DNA of 64,000 nt from Pseudomonas moraviensis (GCF_900105805.1 NZ_LT629788.1:2356001-2420000); one strand, 5' to 3'. Shown: positions 33,515-42,632, counted from the first letter of the stretch. Translations and numbers: made by a program. Notes: generated by a model from the letters alone, not told the origin.

Positions 33515-34447
33515 ATGACCCTGCATCTGGATTCCTTCACCGCCAATCGCGGCGTGACCCTGCCAACCCCCAGCGAAGAACTGGTGCCGTCGCGCTACGC
33601 CCTGCGCCTGGGCGACATCGATGTGATGGTGATCAGCGACGGCGTTTTGCCGCTGCCGACCCAGACCATGTCGACCAACGCCGATCCCGCCGACCGTGCC
33701 GCCTGGTTCAAGGACATGTACCTGGGCCCCGATGCCTTCGACTGGGCGCTCAACGTGCTGGTGGTGCGCAGCGGCGAGCAAGTCATCCTCGTCGACGCTG
33801 GACTCGGTGGCCAATTCCCCGGTTTCCCGCGCGCCGGGCAGTTCCCCAAGCGCCTGGCCGCTGCCGGTGTCGACCTCGCCGACATCACCGACATCGTCAT
33901 CACCCACATGCACATGGACCACATCGGCGGCCTGCTGGTCGACTCGGTGAAAAGCCGTTTGCGCGACGACGTGCGCATCCACGTCACCGCCGCCGAAGTG
34001 AATTTCTGGACCACGCCGGATTTCACTTACACCGACATGCCAGCGCCGGTGCCGGACGTCCTGCGCAGCACCGCCAACGCGTTCATCGATCACTATGAAA
34101 GCAAGCTGCGGATCTTCGACGACGAATGTCAGGTGGCATCCGGCGTGGTCGCCAGACTCACCGGCGGGCATACGCCAGGACACTGCGTGGTCTACGTCGA
34201 CTCTGGCGGCGAGCGCCTGACCTTTGCCGGCGATGCGCTGTTCCCGGTCGCGTTCGATCATCCTGATTGGCACAACGGTTTCGAACACGACCCGGCCAAA
34301 TCGGTGGAGGTGCGCGTACGCCTGCTCAAGGAAGCCGCCGCCAGCGGCGAGCTGTTCGTCGCCACCCATCTGGCCTTCCCTTCGGTGGGTCGGGTCGCCG
34401 TCAACGGCGAGGCTTTCCGCTGGATTCCGGCGATCTGGGACTACTGA
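33515..34447 (+). CDS. MBL-fold metallo-hydrolase
   Basis: A 310-residue metallo-beta-lactamase-fold protein with the HxHxDH zinc motif in VITHMHMDHIGGLLVD, a later GGHTPGHCVVYVDS and a GDALFPV block. Similar proteins hydrolyse lactones or act on quorum-sensing signals and other metabolites; no signal peptide is visible, so it is cytosolic. It has a good AAGGAG ribosome site and follows the NDH-2-like gene. A hairpin at 34465-34490 may end the transcript. Confidence 0.85.
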   Translation: MTLHLDSFTANRGVTLPTPSEELVPSRYALRLGDIDVMVISDGVLPLPTQTMSTNADPADRAAWFKDMYLGPDAFDWALNVLVVRSGEQVILVDAGLGGQFPGFPRAGQFPKRLAAAGVDLADITDIVITHMHMDHIGGLLVDSVKSRLRDDVRIHVTAAEVNFWTTPDFTYTDMPAPVPDVLRSTANAFIDHYESKLRIFDDECQVASGVVARLTGGHTPGHCVVYVDSGGERLTFAGDALFPVAFDHPDWHNGFEHDPAKSVEVRVRLLKEAAASGELFVATHLAFPSVGRVAVNGEAFRWIPAIWDY

Positions 34448-34464
34448 TTGCGCGCTTGAAAAGC

Positions 34465-34490
34465 CTTCGCCCGGCAATTGTCGGGCGAAG
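34465..34490 (+). terminator. Hairpin after the metallo-hydrolase gene
   Basis: Perfect 9-bp arms CTTCGCCCG (34465-34473) and CGGGCGAAG (34482-34490) with an 8-nt loop, 17 bp past the stop. No T run follows, so termination would be weak or Rho-assisted. Confidence 0.5.
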
Positions 34491-34681
34491 CTGTTGGGGG
34501 GTGACCTGGTTCGTTCGCGTCGGCGCTTATACGCTGATCATGCCGCAGGTTCGCCTGTTCCCGCTGAACCTCGAAGAACCGCGTTCCAGAGCGCTGCGTG
34601 TCGCTGATCATCTGGCCAGAAAATCCTTTGAATTTTTTTTGTCGGACAAAATCATTTACGTATGAGCGTAAGGAGGAACTC

Positions 34682-34930
34682 ATGCGTAACACCGATATTT
34701 TCGTCATCGAATACAAACTGCACGACCAGCCAAAATCATTCGTCATCCGCGCCAAGAGTATGCGCAACGCCGACGCTTGGCATTGGGCGAGCTGTGACGC
34801 CGGTATTGCGCCGATTCCGAAACCGGGTAAACCACCGTTGAAAGTGGTTTCCAAACCCCAGGCTGAGCGCTATGGGATTACTGAGGTGAAGTGGCGCGAG
34901 ACGGCAGCGCTGGACTGGACGGAGGCTTAG
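34682..34930 (+). CDS. Small DUF6555-like protein
   Basis: An 82-residue protein (DIFVIEYKLHDQPKSFVIRA, then MRNADAWHWASCDAGIAPIP). The start is the ATG at 34682 with a strong AAGGAGG 7 nt upstream; the ORF extends 28 codons further without support. Related proteins are found across Pseudomonas, but no molecular function is established. It appears monocistronic: 234 bp lie between it and the upstream hydrolase gene, with a hairpin between, and the downstream purine genes are convergent. Confidence 0.75.
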   Translation: MRNTDIFVIEYKLHDQPKSFVIRAKSMRNADAWHWASCDAGIAPIPKPGKPPLKVVSKPQAERYGITEVKWRETAALDWTEA

Positions 34931-35002
34931 ACAAACCGAATTGTTCAACTGATTTTGTCGAATTGGCCGGAAAGCAAAAAGGTTCTGACCGCGTGAAACT
35001 GC

Positions 35003-35059
35003 TCGTTCCCACGCCCTGCTTTCGCTGTGACGCAGAGCCTCAGGGGAGCGTGGGAACGA
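35003..35059. repeat. Inverted repeat TCGTTCCCACGC/GCGTGGGAACGA
   Basis: Arms at 35003-35014 and 35048-35059 are exact inverses 33 bp apart. This sequence family is dispersed in Pseudomonas intergenic spaces. It lies between two convergent genes. Confidence 0.7.
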
Positions 35060-35075
35060 TCAAGTCAGCCCAGGT

Positions 35076-35585
35076 TTACGACCAGAATCCTTTATGCGGC
35101 TCAGCCGCCTCCGCCTCCAGCATCGGCCCGAAAACACTGACCGTGCGTTGCCCTCTGGCAAAGACTTCACGACACGGCAGCGAGAACGTCGGGTTCTCCG
35201 GATGATCGCCGGTCAATCCGAGCAAAGCATGCTCCGACAGCGCATACACCACCCGCCCTACGCCGGTCCAATACACCGCGCCGGCACACATGCAGCAAGG
35301 CTCGGCGCTGGTGTACAGCGTGCAGGCCTCCAGCTCCGTGGGTGACAACAGCTTCGCCGCCGCAGCCACCGCGACCAGTTCGGCGTGCTGGGTGGGATCA
35401 CCTTCCGGCGGCATCGAATTGTTGCCCGCCTCGGCGATGACCTTGCCGTCGCGGTCCGCCACCAGCGCCGCAAACGGATGCCGGCCACGCTGCTTCGACG
35501 CTTGCGACAGAGCGATGGTCTGGCGCAGCAATGCAAGGTCCAGTTCGCTGACGCCGGCCGGAACAGGCTGAGTGAATTGATTCAT
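35076..35585 (-). CDS. Nucleoside/guanine deaminase (cytidine-deaminase fold)
   Basis: A 169-residue zinc deaminase with the active-site motifs HAELVAVAAAAKLL (H-A-E, catalytic Glu) and EPCCMCAGAVYW (P-C-x-x-C). The form and length suit guanine deaminases or related nucleobase deaminases; tRNA adenosine deaminase is less likely because the gene lies beside a purine permease. The start is at 35585, with CAGGAG 6 nt upstream, rather than ten codons earlier. It follows the NCS2 permease gene in the same direction. The exact base cannot be decided by eye. Confidence 0.85.
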   Translation of the reverse strand: MNQFTQPVPAGVSELDLALLRQTIALSQASKQRGRHPFAALVADRDGKVIAEAGNNSMPPEGDPTQHAELVAVAAAAKLLSPTELEACTLYTSAEPCCMCAGAVYWTGVGRVVYALSEHALLGLTGDHPENPTFSLPCREVFARGQRTVSVFGPMLEAEAAEPHKGFWS

Positions 35586-35618
35586 GGGTAACTCCTGGGC
35601 AGTGTGAAAAGACAAAGG

Positions 35619-36959
35619 TCAGTCGGCCAGTTCGGCCGCCGATGCGCCGACGGCGTCGGTCGATGTTTTTTGTTTGTTGAGCAGTACATTGAGCAGGATG
35701 GCGGTGATCGCGCCGAGGAAAATCCCGCTGTCGAGCACCAGTTTCAGCGTTGGGCCGACGTGTTCGAACAGCGCCGGAAAGGACATCGGCAGGACGCCGA
35801 CGCTGACCGACACCGCAACAATAATGGCGTTGCGTGTGCCTTCGAACTGCACCCGTGACAGCACCTGAATGCCCGCTACCGTGGTCATGCCGAACATGAC
35901 GACCGCGCAGCCCCCCAGCACCGGCGTCGGCACTGCTGCAATCAGCGCGCCGAGCTTGGGAAACAAGCCCATCAACACCATGATCGCGCCAGCAGCGGCG
36001 ACGACGAAGCGGCTCTTGATGCTGGAAAGCGCAATCAGGCCGGTGTTTTGCGTGAAGGCGTTGTACGGAAAACTGTTGAACAAGCCGCCGAGCATGGTCG
36101 ACAACCCGTCGGCGCGAAAAGCATTACCCAGGGTCTGCCGGGTTATCGGTTTGCCGACCAGTTTGCCAATGGCCAAGCAGTTGCCGGTGGTCTCGGCCAT
36201 GATCACCAGCATCGCCAGGGTCATGATCAGAATCGGCATCAGAGAGAATTCCGGCGCACCGAACGCCATCGGTGCGCTGAACTCGAACCACGCTGCTTCG
36301 CTGACCCGACTGAAGTGCGTCATGCCGCAGGCGGCAGCGATCAGGCTGCCGACCAACAAGCCGATGAGCACACTGAGATTGCCGATGAAACCGCTGAATC
36401 TGGCGTAGATCACCAGCGTCACACTGACCGTGGCCAGGCCCAGCAGCAGGTTGGCCGGACGGCCGAAGTCGGGCGAATCGGGATTGCCACCACCGAGCCA
36501 GATCGCCGCCGCCGGCATCAGTGAAATGCCGATGATGGTGATCAGGCTGCCAATCACCACGGGCGGAAAGAATCGCAGCAAGCGGCTGAATACCGGCGCC
36601 AGCGCAATGGTGAGAAAACCGGCGGCAATCACCGCACCAAAGATCTGGCTGAGACCGAACTCCTTGCCGATCATGATCATCGGCGCCAAGGCAATGAACG
36701 AGCAGCCCTGAATCAATGGCAGACGCGCGCCAAATTTCCAGAAGCCAAGGGTCTGAATCAGCGTCGCCACACCCGACGTCAACAGGTTGGCATTGATCAG
36801 TAAAACCACCTGAGCCGATGTCAGCCCCATCGCACTGCCGAGAATCAGCGGCACCGCCACCGCTCCGGCGTACATCACCAGAACATGCTGCAGGCCGAAG
36901 GTGAACAGCTGCCGCAGCGGCAGCACTTCGTCCACCGGGTGAACGCGTTGTGTAGTCAT
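35619..36959 (-). CDS. NCS2 purine/uracil permease
   Basis: A 446-residue inner-membrane nucleobase transporter. It has about 12-14 hydrophobic segments and family motifs such as MYAGAVAVPLILGSAMGL and NCLAIGKLVGK, typical of the NAT/NCS2 uracil-xanthine group. It is co-directional with the deaminase gene, whose start follows its stop by 33 bp. Together they would import a purine base and deaminate it. The LysR gene at 37160 is divergent and probably controls the pair. Confidence 0.88.
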   Translation of the reverse strand: MTTQRVHPVDEVLPLRQLFTFGLQHVLVMYAGAVAVPLILGSAMGLTSAQVVLLINANLLTSGVATLIQTLGFWKFGARLPLIQGCSFIALAPMIMIGKEFGLSQIFGAVIAAGFLTIALAPVFSRLLRFFPPVVIGSLITIIGISLMPAAAIWLGGGNPDSPDFGRPANLLLGLATVSVTLVIYARFSGFIGNLSVLIGLLVGSLIAAACGMTHFSRVSEAAWFEFSAPMAFGAPEFSLMPILIMTLAMLVIMAETTGNCLAIGKLVGKPITRQTLGNAFRADGLSTMLGGLFNSFPYNAFTQNTGLIALSSIKSRFVVAAAGAIMVLMGLFPKLGALIAAVPTPVLGGCAVVMFGMTTVAGIQVLSRVQFEGTRNAIIVAVSVSVGVLPMSFPALFEHVGPTLKLVLDSGIFLGAITAILLNVLLNKQKTSTDAVGASAAELAD

Positions 36960-37159
36960 GGCACAAGCTCCTGAGGGGGCAGCGTGGGTGGTAACCGTTG
37001 GCGCTCAGGGGCAGATGCACAGAGAGGATCAGCCCCGGCGTTTGAAGACGCGAGGTCATCCTTGAATGTTTTTAACGATGAAACAAATTGGCAACCATCG
37101 CTTTTTTCGATGGCTAACACGGGGCACAATCGCCCTTACCTTCAACCGGGAGTACCCGC

Positions 37160-38074
37160 GTGCGCTTCTCACTCGATCAATTGCTGATGTTCGTCCAGGT
37201 GGTGAAAAGCGGCTCGTTCTCCGCCGCCGGGCGCAAGCTGGGCAAGACGCAGTCGACCATCAGCGCGGCGATTGCCAACCTGGAAACCGATCTCGGCGTC
37301 GAGCTGTTCGACCGCAGCAATCGCAGCCCCGCCCTCACCGCCAGCGGCCATAAATTGCTGGTGCAGGCAGAGGCGGTACTGGAGCGCTGCATGACCTTCG
37401 AGGCCCACGCCGATTGCCTCTCGGACAACGTCGAACCGAGCCTGACCCTGGCGATTGAAACGCCGTACGGCCCGATCATGCCGGTGCTGCAAGCGTTTGA
37501 GCAGGCCTTTCCGTTCGTCGATCTGATCATTCGCCACCCGGTGCACGGCGATGTCAGCGAACTGGTCAGCAGTGGCGAAGCGGTGCTGGGCGTGGCGTTT
37601 TCGCAGCCGGGCTATCCCAAAGAACTGGCGTTCCAGCAACTGGGCAAGCTGATCATGCTGCACGTCTGCCATCCCGAGCATCCGCTGGCACAGCTGGACA
37701 ATGTCACGTTCGACGATTTGCACGTGCACCGACGCCTGGCGTTCAGTGCGCACGCCAGCAAACTGCCAAGCAGCGAGTACCTGCGGGCGACGCAGCTGTG
37801 GCAAGCGGAAAGTTATCTGGCCCTGCTGGAAATGGTCCGCGCCGGGCTCGGCTGGGCGACCCTGCCGCGCCAACTGATCCAGCGCGAATTGGGCAACGGC
37901 GAACTGGTCGAACTGCAGCTGTCTGCATATCCCCACACCGACTGGCAGATCGGCGTCGATCTGGTGTGGGCACGCCAACGGCCGCTGGGCACGGCCGAGC
38001 GCTGGCTGAAAGAAAAGCTGCAGGCCAACAAAGTGTATGAGCGTGATCGCAATGGGCAGATCACCACGCTGTGA
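37160..38074 (+). CDS. LysR-family transcriptional regulator (GTG start)
   Basis: A 304-residue LysR regulator with HTH SFSAAGRKLGKTQSTISAAI, NLETDLGVELFDRSNRSP and an effector domain ending LVWARQRPLGTAERWL. The start is a GTG at 37160, encoding MRFSLDQLLMFVQV. It faces the purine permease/deaminase operon across 200 bp without other genes. This layout suggests it senses a purine or its degradation product, but that is inference. Confidence 0.88.
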   Translation: MRFSLDQLLMFVQVVKSGSFSAAGRKLGKTQSTISAAIANLETDLGVELFDRSNRSPALTASGHKLLVQAEAVLERCMTFEAHADCLSDNVEPSLTLAIETPYGPIMPVLQAFEQAFPFVDLIIRHPVHGDVSELVSSGEAVLGVAFSQPGYPKELAFQQLGKLIMLHVCHPEHPLAQLDNVTFDDLHVHRRLAFSAHASKLPSSEYLRATQLWQAESYLALLEMVRAGLGWATLPRQLIQRELGNGELVELQLSAYPHTDWQIGVDLVWARQRPLGTAERWLKEKLQANKVYERDRNGQITTL

Positions 38075-38197
38075 TGATCTGGCGAACAGCTGTCTTTCGA
38101 TCAGCAAGTGCGGGCGAATGACTTCAACCGCCATGCCGGTTGATCAGCGCCCCACGCTGGCTCGGGTATGTTCAAGCAGGCTCTGCCCGATCGGTCG

Positions 38198-38653
38198 TCA
38201 GCTTTCCCGCGTGACCACCCGGCGATGGCAATCGGCGGGGGTCAGTACCTTGCCCGCTCGGGAGCGCACGACGATGGTCTCGACAGGTGCCGACTCTTCG
38301 TTATCCAGCAACACCGAATAACTCTCGCCCTTGCGGAACAGGTAGCGCTCGCCCCACTGGCGCATGCTGATAACGATAGGAAACACCCCGCGTCCCATCT
38401 CGGTCAGGACGTATTCCTTGTAAGCGCTGCCGTCGGACGCGGGCTGTATTTCGAATACGCCCAGTTCGACCAGCATCTTGAGTTTGACCGTCAGGATGTT
38501 CTTGGCCAGGCCAAGGCGCTTCTGAAACTCACTGAAGCGACGAACATCATCAAACGCGTCACGAATGATCATCAGAACCCAGCGATCGCCGATTGCCTCG
38601 AGTGTACGGGCCACGGGGCATTCGCTCTGTGCCAGTAGTTGCTGTCTGGCCAT
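38198..38653 (-). CDS. HxlR-family transcriptional regulator
   Basis: A 151-residue winged-helix protein with the HxlR pattern CPVARTLEAIGDRWVLMIIRD, FSEFQKRLGLAKNILTVKLK and LVELGVFEIQPASDGSAYKEY. The conserved N-terminal Cys is present. HxlR proteins sense formaldehyde, quinones or other electrophiles. It is divergent from the first MFS gene; two 17-bp palindromes in the 142-bp gap are its likely operators. It might also influence the biosynthetic genes beginning at 40153, but a 97-bp gap leaves this open. Confidence 0.85.
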   Translation of the reverse strand: MARQQLLAQSECPVARTLEAIGDRWVLMIIRDAFDDVRRFSEFQKRLGLAKNILTVKLKMLVELGVFEIQPASDGSAYKEYVLTEMGRGVFPIVISMRQWGERYLFRKGESYSVLLDNEESAPVETIVVRSRAGKVLTPADCHRRVVTRES

Positions 38654-38721
38654 GTCTCTCCAGGGTTGCAGGTCTGATGAATAGAATGATCTAACGTCAG
38701 ACGAAAATGTTTTTGAAATGT

Positions 38722-38738
38722 GGTTGTATTTAACAACC
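38722..38738. promoter_or_regulatory. Palindrome 1 in the HxlR/MFS divergent region
   Basis: GGTTGTATTTAACAACC: perfect 6-bp arms and a 5-bp centre. Same design (6-5-6, GGTT...AACC ends) as the site at 38763-38779, with centres 41 bp apart, i.e. about four helical turns. Confidence 0.65.
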
Positions 38739-38762
38739 TGATTTGCTAAAAATCAACGCATC

Positions 38763-38779
38763 GGTTTCTATTCGAAACC
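38763..38779. promoter_or_regulatory. Palindrome 2 in the HxlR/MFS divergent region
   Basis: GGTTTCTATTCGAAACC: perfect 6-bp arms and a 5-bp centre. It lies 17 bp upstream of the MFS ATG, where a bound dimer would block its transcription or translation initiation region. Confidence 0.65.
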
Positions 38780-38795
38780 ACAATCCAAGGATGGA

Positions 38796-40055
38796 ATGAT
38801 GCCGTACAAGCCTCATGCCCCGGTAAAAATGGACGTCGAGGGCGACAAAGCGGCCGGTGGCTACACCCGGACGTCTCCAGGTACAGCGCCTTCGACTTTA
38901 AGCCGCTACCAGACTTTTCTCTTCGCAATTACCTGCGCCATGGCGGTAGCAAACGTCTACTTCGCCCAGCCTTTGCTGGAGTCCATGGCGGCCAGCCTTT
39001 CTGTATCACCGGGCACGATCGGCATTGTCGTCACCGCCACTCAGGCCGGTTATGCGGTCGGTTTGCTGTTCATCGTGCCCCTCGGCGACCTGCTGAATCG
39101 CAAGAAACTTATCCTTACACAAATGTTGCTTTCAGCCGTGGCGCTGTGCGCTGTTGGCCTTGCTCAGGATTGGGGCATGCTGCTCGGCGCGATGGTCCTG
39201 GTCGGATTGATGGCCGTCGTCGTGCAAGTGGTGGTCGCCTACGCTGCTACTTTGGCCAGCCCCGAACAACGCGGCGAAGCCGTCGGCACCGTCACCAGTG
39301 GTGTCGTGCTGGGTATCCTGCTGGCTCGCTTCGTTTCCGGAGCCGTTGCCGATCTGGCGGGCTGGCGCGGCGTTTACTTCGTCTCGGCAGCATTGATGGT
39401 GGCGATGGCTCTGGTGCTGTTTCGAACCATGCCCGCCTCGGCCAAGCCGCCTGCGCAAGGCAGCTACTGGAAACTGCTGGGGTCGGTGTTCGAGCTGTAT
39501 CTGACTGAACGCACACTGCGTGTCAGAGGCACTTTCGCGCTGCTGATCTTCGCCGCTTTCAGCGTGTTGTGGACGTCGATGGTCTTGCCGCTGAGCGCTC
39601 CTCCCCTGTCGCTCTCGCATACGCAGATCGGGCTGTTCGGCCTGGCCGGCGTAGCGGGAGCACTGGCGGCGGCCCGGGCAGGACGCCTGGCGGATCAAGG
39701 ACTGGGTAATCGCACCACGGGCGTGGCGCTGGCGCTGTTGACGCTGTCCTGGTTACCCACCGCGTTCGTCGAAAGCTCGCTGCTGGCGATGGTCGTCGGG
39801 GTCGTCCTGCTGGATTTCGCCGTGCAAGCGGTGCATGTGACCAACCAGAGTCTGATCTTTGCCGCACGACCCGACGCCCAGAGCCGCCTCGTCGGTGCCT
39901 ACATGTGTTTCTACTCGGTGGGCAGCGGCCTGGGTGCGATCGCGGCTACTTATACCTACGCGCACTTCGGCTGGGTTGCCGTGTGCCTATTGGGCGCAGG
40001 CATCAGCGTCGTCGCCCTGCTCTATTGGTTATATCTTCAACTGACCAGCAGATAA
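38796..40055 (+). CDS. MFS transporter (drug/metabolite efflux type)
   Basis: A 419-residue transporter with about 12 membrane helices, opening after a 40-residue cytosolic tail with YQTFLFAITCAMAVANVYFAQPLLESMA. The GYAVGLLFIVPLGDLLNRKK loop is the conserved MFS motif A. This subgroup (YfiS/YcaD-like) exports drugs. It starts at ATG ATG with AAGG upstream and lies opposite the HxlR gene. It might provide self-resistance for the adjacent biosynthetic cluster or be an independent HxlR-regulated pump. Confidence 0.85.
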   Translation: MMPYKPHAPVKMDVEGDKAAGGYTRTSPGTAPSTLSRYQTFLFAITCAMAVANVYFAQPLLESMAASLSVSPGTIGIVVTATQAGYAVGLLFIVPLGDLLNRKKLILTQMLLSAVALCAVGLAQDWGMLLGAMVLVGLMAVVVQVVVAYAATLASPEQRGEAVGTVTSGVVLGILLARFVSGAVADLAGWRGVYFVSAALMVAMALVLFRTMPASAKPPAQGSYWKLLGSVFELYLTERTLRVRGTFALLIFAAFSVLWTSMVLPLSAPPLSLSHTQIGLFGLAGVAGALAAARAGRLADQGLGNRTTGVALALLTLSWLPTAFVESSLLAMVVGVVLLDFAVQAVHVTNQSLIFAARPDAQSRLVGAYMCFYSVGSGLGAIAATYTYAHFGWVAVCLLGAGISVVALLYWLYLQLTSR

Positions 40056-40152
40056 CTTACCGCCAGACAAACTAACTGCTCGAGTGCGTAGTGATACGCA
40101 GCGTGCAACTGTGTGCCTGCCACACAAACTTTAATAGGGAATCGAGGTAAGT

Positions 40153-40461
40153 ATGGCGTTGCACACACTCACCATTACTTCGCAAAAGTCTGACTCTGCG
40201 CATGAGTTCCAACTACCGAGCAACTCTGCGATTACCGATATCGAATGGGAAGCCGGCGGCAAGAATCTGATCCCGCTGGGCTGCCGTGTAGGTGCCTGCG
40301 GCGCTTGCCTGATCAAGGTTGAATCAGGTCTCGAGGCCTTGAATCCTCGGGATGACGATGAACAAGCGTTTATTGAAGTACTGGGTTACACCGGCGAAGA
40401 ATATCGCCTGGCCTGCCAGTGTTTGATAAGAGGTGAATTGGCCATTGAAGTTATTGGCTGA
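40153..40461 (+). CDS. Plant-type 2Fe-2S ferredoxin
   Basis: A 102-residue ferredoxin. Cys44, Cys49 and Cys52 (GCRVGACGAC) plus Cys88 (LACQC) form the C-x4-C-x2-C-x(n)-C cluster ligands of the Fer2 domain. A good GAGG site precedes the ATG. It is the first gene of a run of seven to eight co-directional genes and sits 62 bp before the HDO-type enzyme gene, so its probable job is to deliver electrons to that diiron enzyme. No ferredoxin reductase gene is present locally, so a chromosomal one must serve. Confidence 0.9.
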   Translation: MALHTLTITSQKSDSAHEFQLPSNSAITDIEWEAGGKNLIPLGCRVGACGACLIKVESGLEALNPRDDDEQAFIEVLGYTGEEYRLACQCLIRGELAIEVIG

Positions 40462-40523
40462 TAGTTGCAACTGAATCCACTGATAAACAACGCGTTAAAA
40501 CAAACCCAAAAAAGAGGCTTGAT

Positions 40524-41276
40524 ATGCTGAACCGTGTAAAGAATGTTGGCTATGGTGACCGCACTCCTTTTCTCAACGCTGCCGCTTCGCTGAATCTGCG
40601 TGGAGAAATCGATCGGATAATCGACGCTCAAGTCGAGCAGTGGTACGAAACCGTACCTCAGGCCGCGCACCTGGAAGGCAAAGACGTCAACAGTGCCTAT
40701 TACAAGCGTCACCTGATCGAAACCGCATGGCGCATCCGCCTGCTGCGCGTAGCGGAAGCCAAAGCACTGGTCGAAGTGGCTAAGGTCAGCCCGGAAGCGG
40801 CACAGATCTGGGCGCATTACGAGCAGGAAGAAATGCTCCACGACGATCTGTTCATTCAGGACCTGGAGCGTGTCGGCGTCAGCCGCGAAGAGTTCCTCGC
40901 CACCGAACCGTACCTGTCCACCAAACTGCTGACCGGCTTCTTCTCCTACCTGCTCGACCACGAAGGCCCGCTGGGCGTCATCGCCTACTCCTATCTGGTC
41001 GAGTACGTGAACGTGAAGCTTGAGCCGCGCAAACTAGAAGCGCTGAAGACTTCGGTTGGCGAGACCAAAATTGTCGGGCAGATCTCCCACTCTCACACTG
41101 ACATCAACGATGACCATCCGGGTGAAGTCTGGGCGGCCCTGCGTTTCCTGATTAAGGGTGAACAGGACATCAGCGCGCTGAAACGCTACCTGGCCGAGCA
41201 TCAGAAAATTCTCGCCATGTATTTCAGCGAGCTGTACATCGACACCCTGGCCAAGCCGCAAGACAAGGCTGCTTAA
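40524..41276 (+). CDS. Haem-oxygenase-like diiron (HDO/TenA-like) enzyme
   Basis: A 250-residue all-helical protein. Residues E66 (HLIETAW), E103 and H106 (EEMLHDD), E160 (YLVEYVN) and H191/H198 (SHSHTDINDDH) fall in the order and spacing of HDO-family ligands such as those in UndA, BesC or SznF. Instead of the middle Asp of the H-x3-D-x2-H helix there is Asn195, flanked by Asp196/Asp197, which could shift metal binding. HDO enzymes do N-oxygenations, desaturations and fragmentations of amino acids or fatty acids. The ferredoxin before it and the ATP-grasp genes after it suggest that it modifies an amino-acid building block. Confidence 0.82.
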   Translation: MLNRVKNVGYGDRTPFLNAAASLNLRGEIDRIIDAQVEQWYETVPQAAHLEGKDVNSAYYKRHLIETAWRIRLLRVAEAKALVEVAKVSPEAAQIWAHYEQEEMLHDDLFIQDLERVGVSREEFLATEPYLSTKLLTGFFSYLLDHEGPLGVIAYSYLVEYVNVKLEPRKLEALKTSVGETKIVGQISHSHTDINDDHPGEVWAALRFLIKGEQDISALKRYLAEHQKILAMYFSELYIDTLAKPQDKAA

Positions 41277-41279
41277 GCC

Positions 41280-42632
41280 ATGGAGCAGGCAATGAAGTCA
41301 AACCGACCCGGTGTTCTGATCCTGAGCCACTGCGGCTTTTCTTTCCTGGAAGACCTGAAGGAGGAGCTGCAGCGACGCCAGCTTCGCTGTTTCGTGCTGT
41401 CTTCATTGCCGCTTCCAGAACATGTGCCGGCCCGCCTGGAGCAGATCCAGACCTGGGCGGACCGGTTGTACATTTCCGACTCGCACCAGTTGAAGCAGGA
41501 GGATGTGAGCAATGCGCTCCAGACCCTGCGCAAGTCCGGTGAGCAGGTCACCTGCTGCATCAGCGTCTGGGAAGGTTACCGGCACTTGATGGCGGCAGCC
41601 AACGCATCACTCGGCACCTATGACATTGATGCCCGGCAGGCGCTGGCACTGCGCAACAAGCTCAATGTGCGCAACCAGCTTGCCGAGGCGGGCCTGTCCA
41701 GCGCCCAGGCCCATGCGCTGACCGCCCCTGTCCTCGACACACTGAAGGCCAGCAGCCAACGCTACTTCATCAAACCGATCCACGGCATCGCTTCCTATGC
41801 TGCATTTCCGATGCGCCAGGACACGGACTGGCAGGCGCTGGAGGCATTGCGTCTGGCCTCGACCGAAGACACCGTCTATGCCTCGGCATTCCACGACGGC
41901 CTGCAGTTCATGGCTGAAGATTACATCCCTGGCCAGGAATTCAGTTTCGAAACATTGTTGGTGGATGGCGAAATGCATGTCGTGGCCATTCACGAGAAAT
42001 ATGAAGTCACCGAGACCGCCGACACGGTGCTGGAAGACAGCTGCACCACCCCGCCAGCCAGCCTTGATCAGGCACAGATCGCGGCGGGCCTGCAATGGCT
42101 GGAGAAAGTGCTGGGGCGCATGGCGCTCAAATGGGGCTGCTACCACGTCGAAGCGCGGTTCACTGGCCAGTACTGGGACCTGATCGAGATCAACCCGCGG
42201 GTCGGTGGCAGCCTGATTTCCCACAGCGTCGAGGCCGTCACTGGCGGGCAAAGCATGCTGTCGCTGTGGATCGATCTGCTGTTGGCCAGTCAGGACGATA
42301 CCTCGACCCGTGCGTTACTGGTGCAGCGACTGGTTGATTACGGCTGGCGCTCGGACGGCACGAGCACACAGTCGGCGGCGACTTTTTTTCGCGTGTATTT
42401 CGCCAAGCCGGGAACGCTGAGTTCCGTCACCTTGAACGCGTTACCGCTCGCACCGGTGGTTCAGCACATTCTGCTCAAGGCCGGCGACGTAGTGCCCGCG
42501 CATGCGCGTGAGGTGTTCCTCGGCCAGTTGCTGTGGACCTTCGAGCGCGCCGATCAGGCGGCGCAATTGCACCAACTGGCCCAACTCAGCGCCACGGCGC
42601 TGGACATTCAGTATCAGCCGGAAAGCCCTTGA
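41280..42632 (+). CDS. ATP-grasp ligase 1
   Basis: A 450-residue ATP-grasp protein. It has a Rossmann-like N-terminal domain, ATP-lysine region RYFIKPIHGIASYAAFPM, an AEDYIPGQEFSFETLLVDGEM block and the metal motif DLIEINPRVGGSLI (E-x-N-x-R). Such enzymes join carboxylates to amines through acyl-phosphates and include L-amino-acid ligases for dipeptide antibiotics. It begins only 3 bp after the HDO gene; an in-frame ATG at 41292 with a GGAG 6 nt before it is an equally good start. It is one of three clearly different ATP-grasp proteins here, so they are unlikely to be simple duplicates. Confidence 0.85.
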   Translation: MEQAMKSNRPGVLILSHCGFSFLEDLKEELQRRQLRCFVLSSLPLPEHVPARLEQIQTWADRLYISDSHQLKQEDVSNALQTLRKSGEQVTCCISVWEGYRHLMAAANASLGTYDIDARQALALRNKLNVRNQLAEAGLSSAQAHALTAPVLDTLKASSQRYFIKPIHGIASYAAFPMRQDTDWQALEALRLASTEDTVYASAFHDGLQFMAEDYIPGQEFSFETLLVDGEMHVVAIHEKYEVTETADTVLEDSCTTPPASLDQAQIAAGLQWLEKVLGRMALKWGCYHVEARFTGQYWDLIEINPRVGGSLISHSVEAVTGGQSMLSLWIDLLLASQDDTSTRALLVQRLVDYGWRSDGTSTQSAATFFRVYFAKPGTLSSVTLNALPLAPVVQHILLKAGDVVPAHAREVFLGQLLWTFERADQAAQLHQLAQLSATALDIQYQPESP

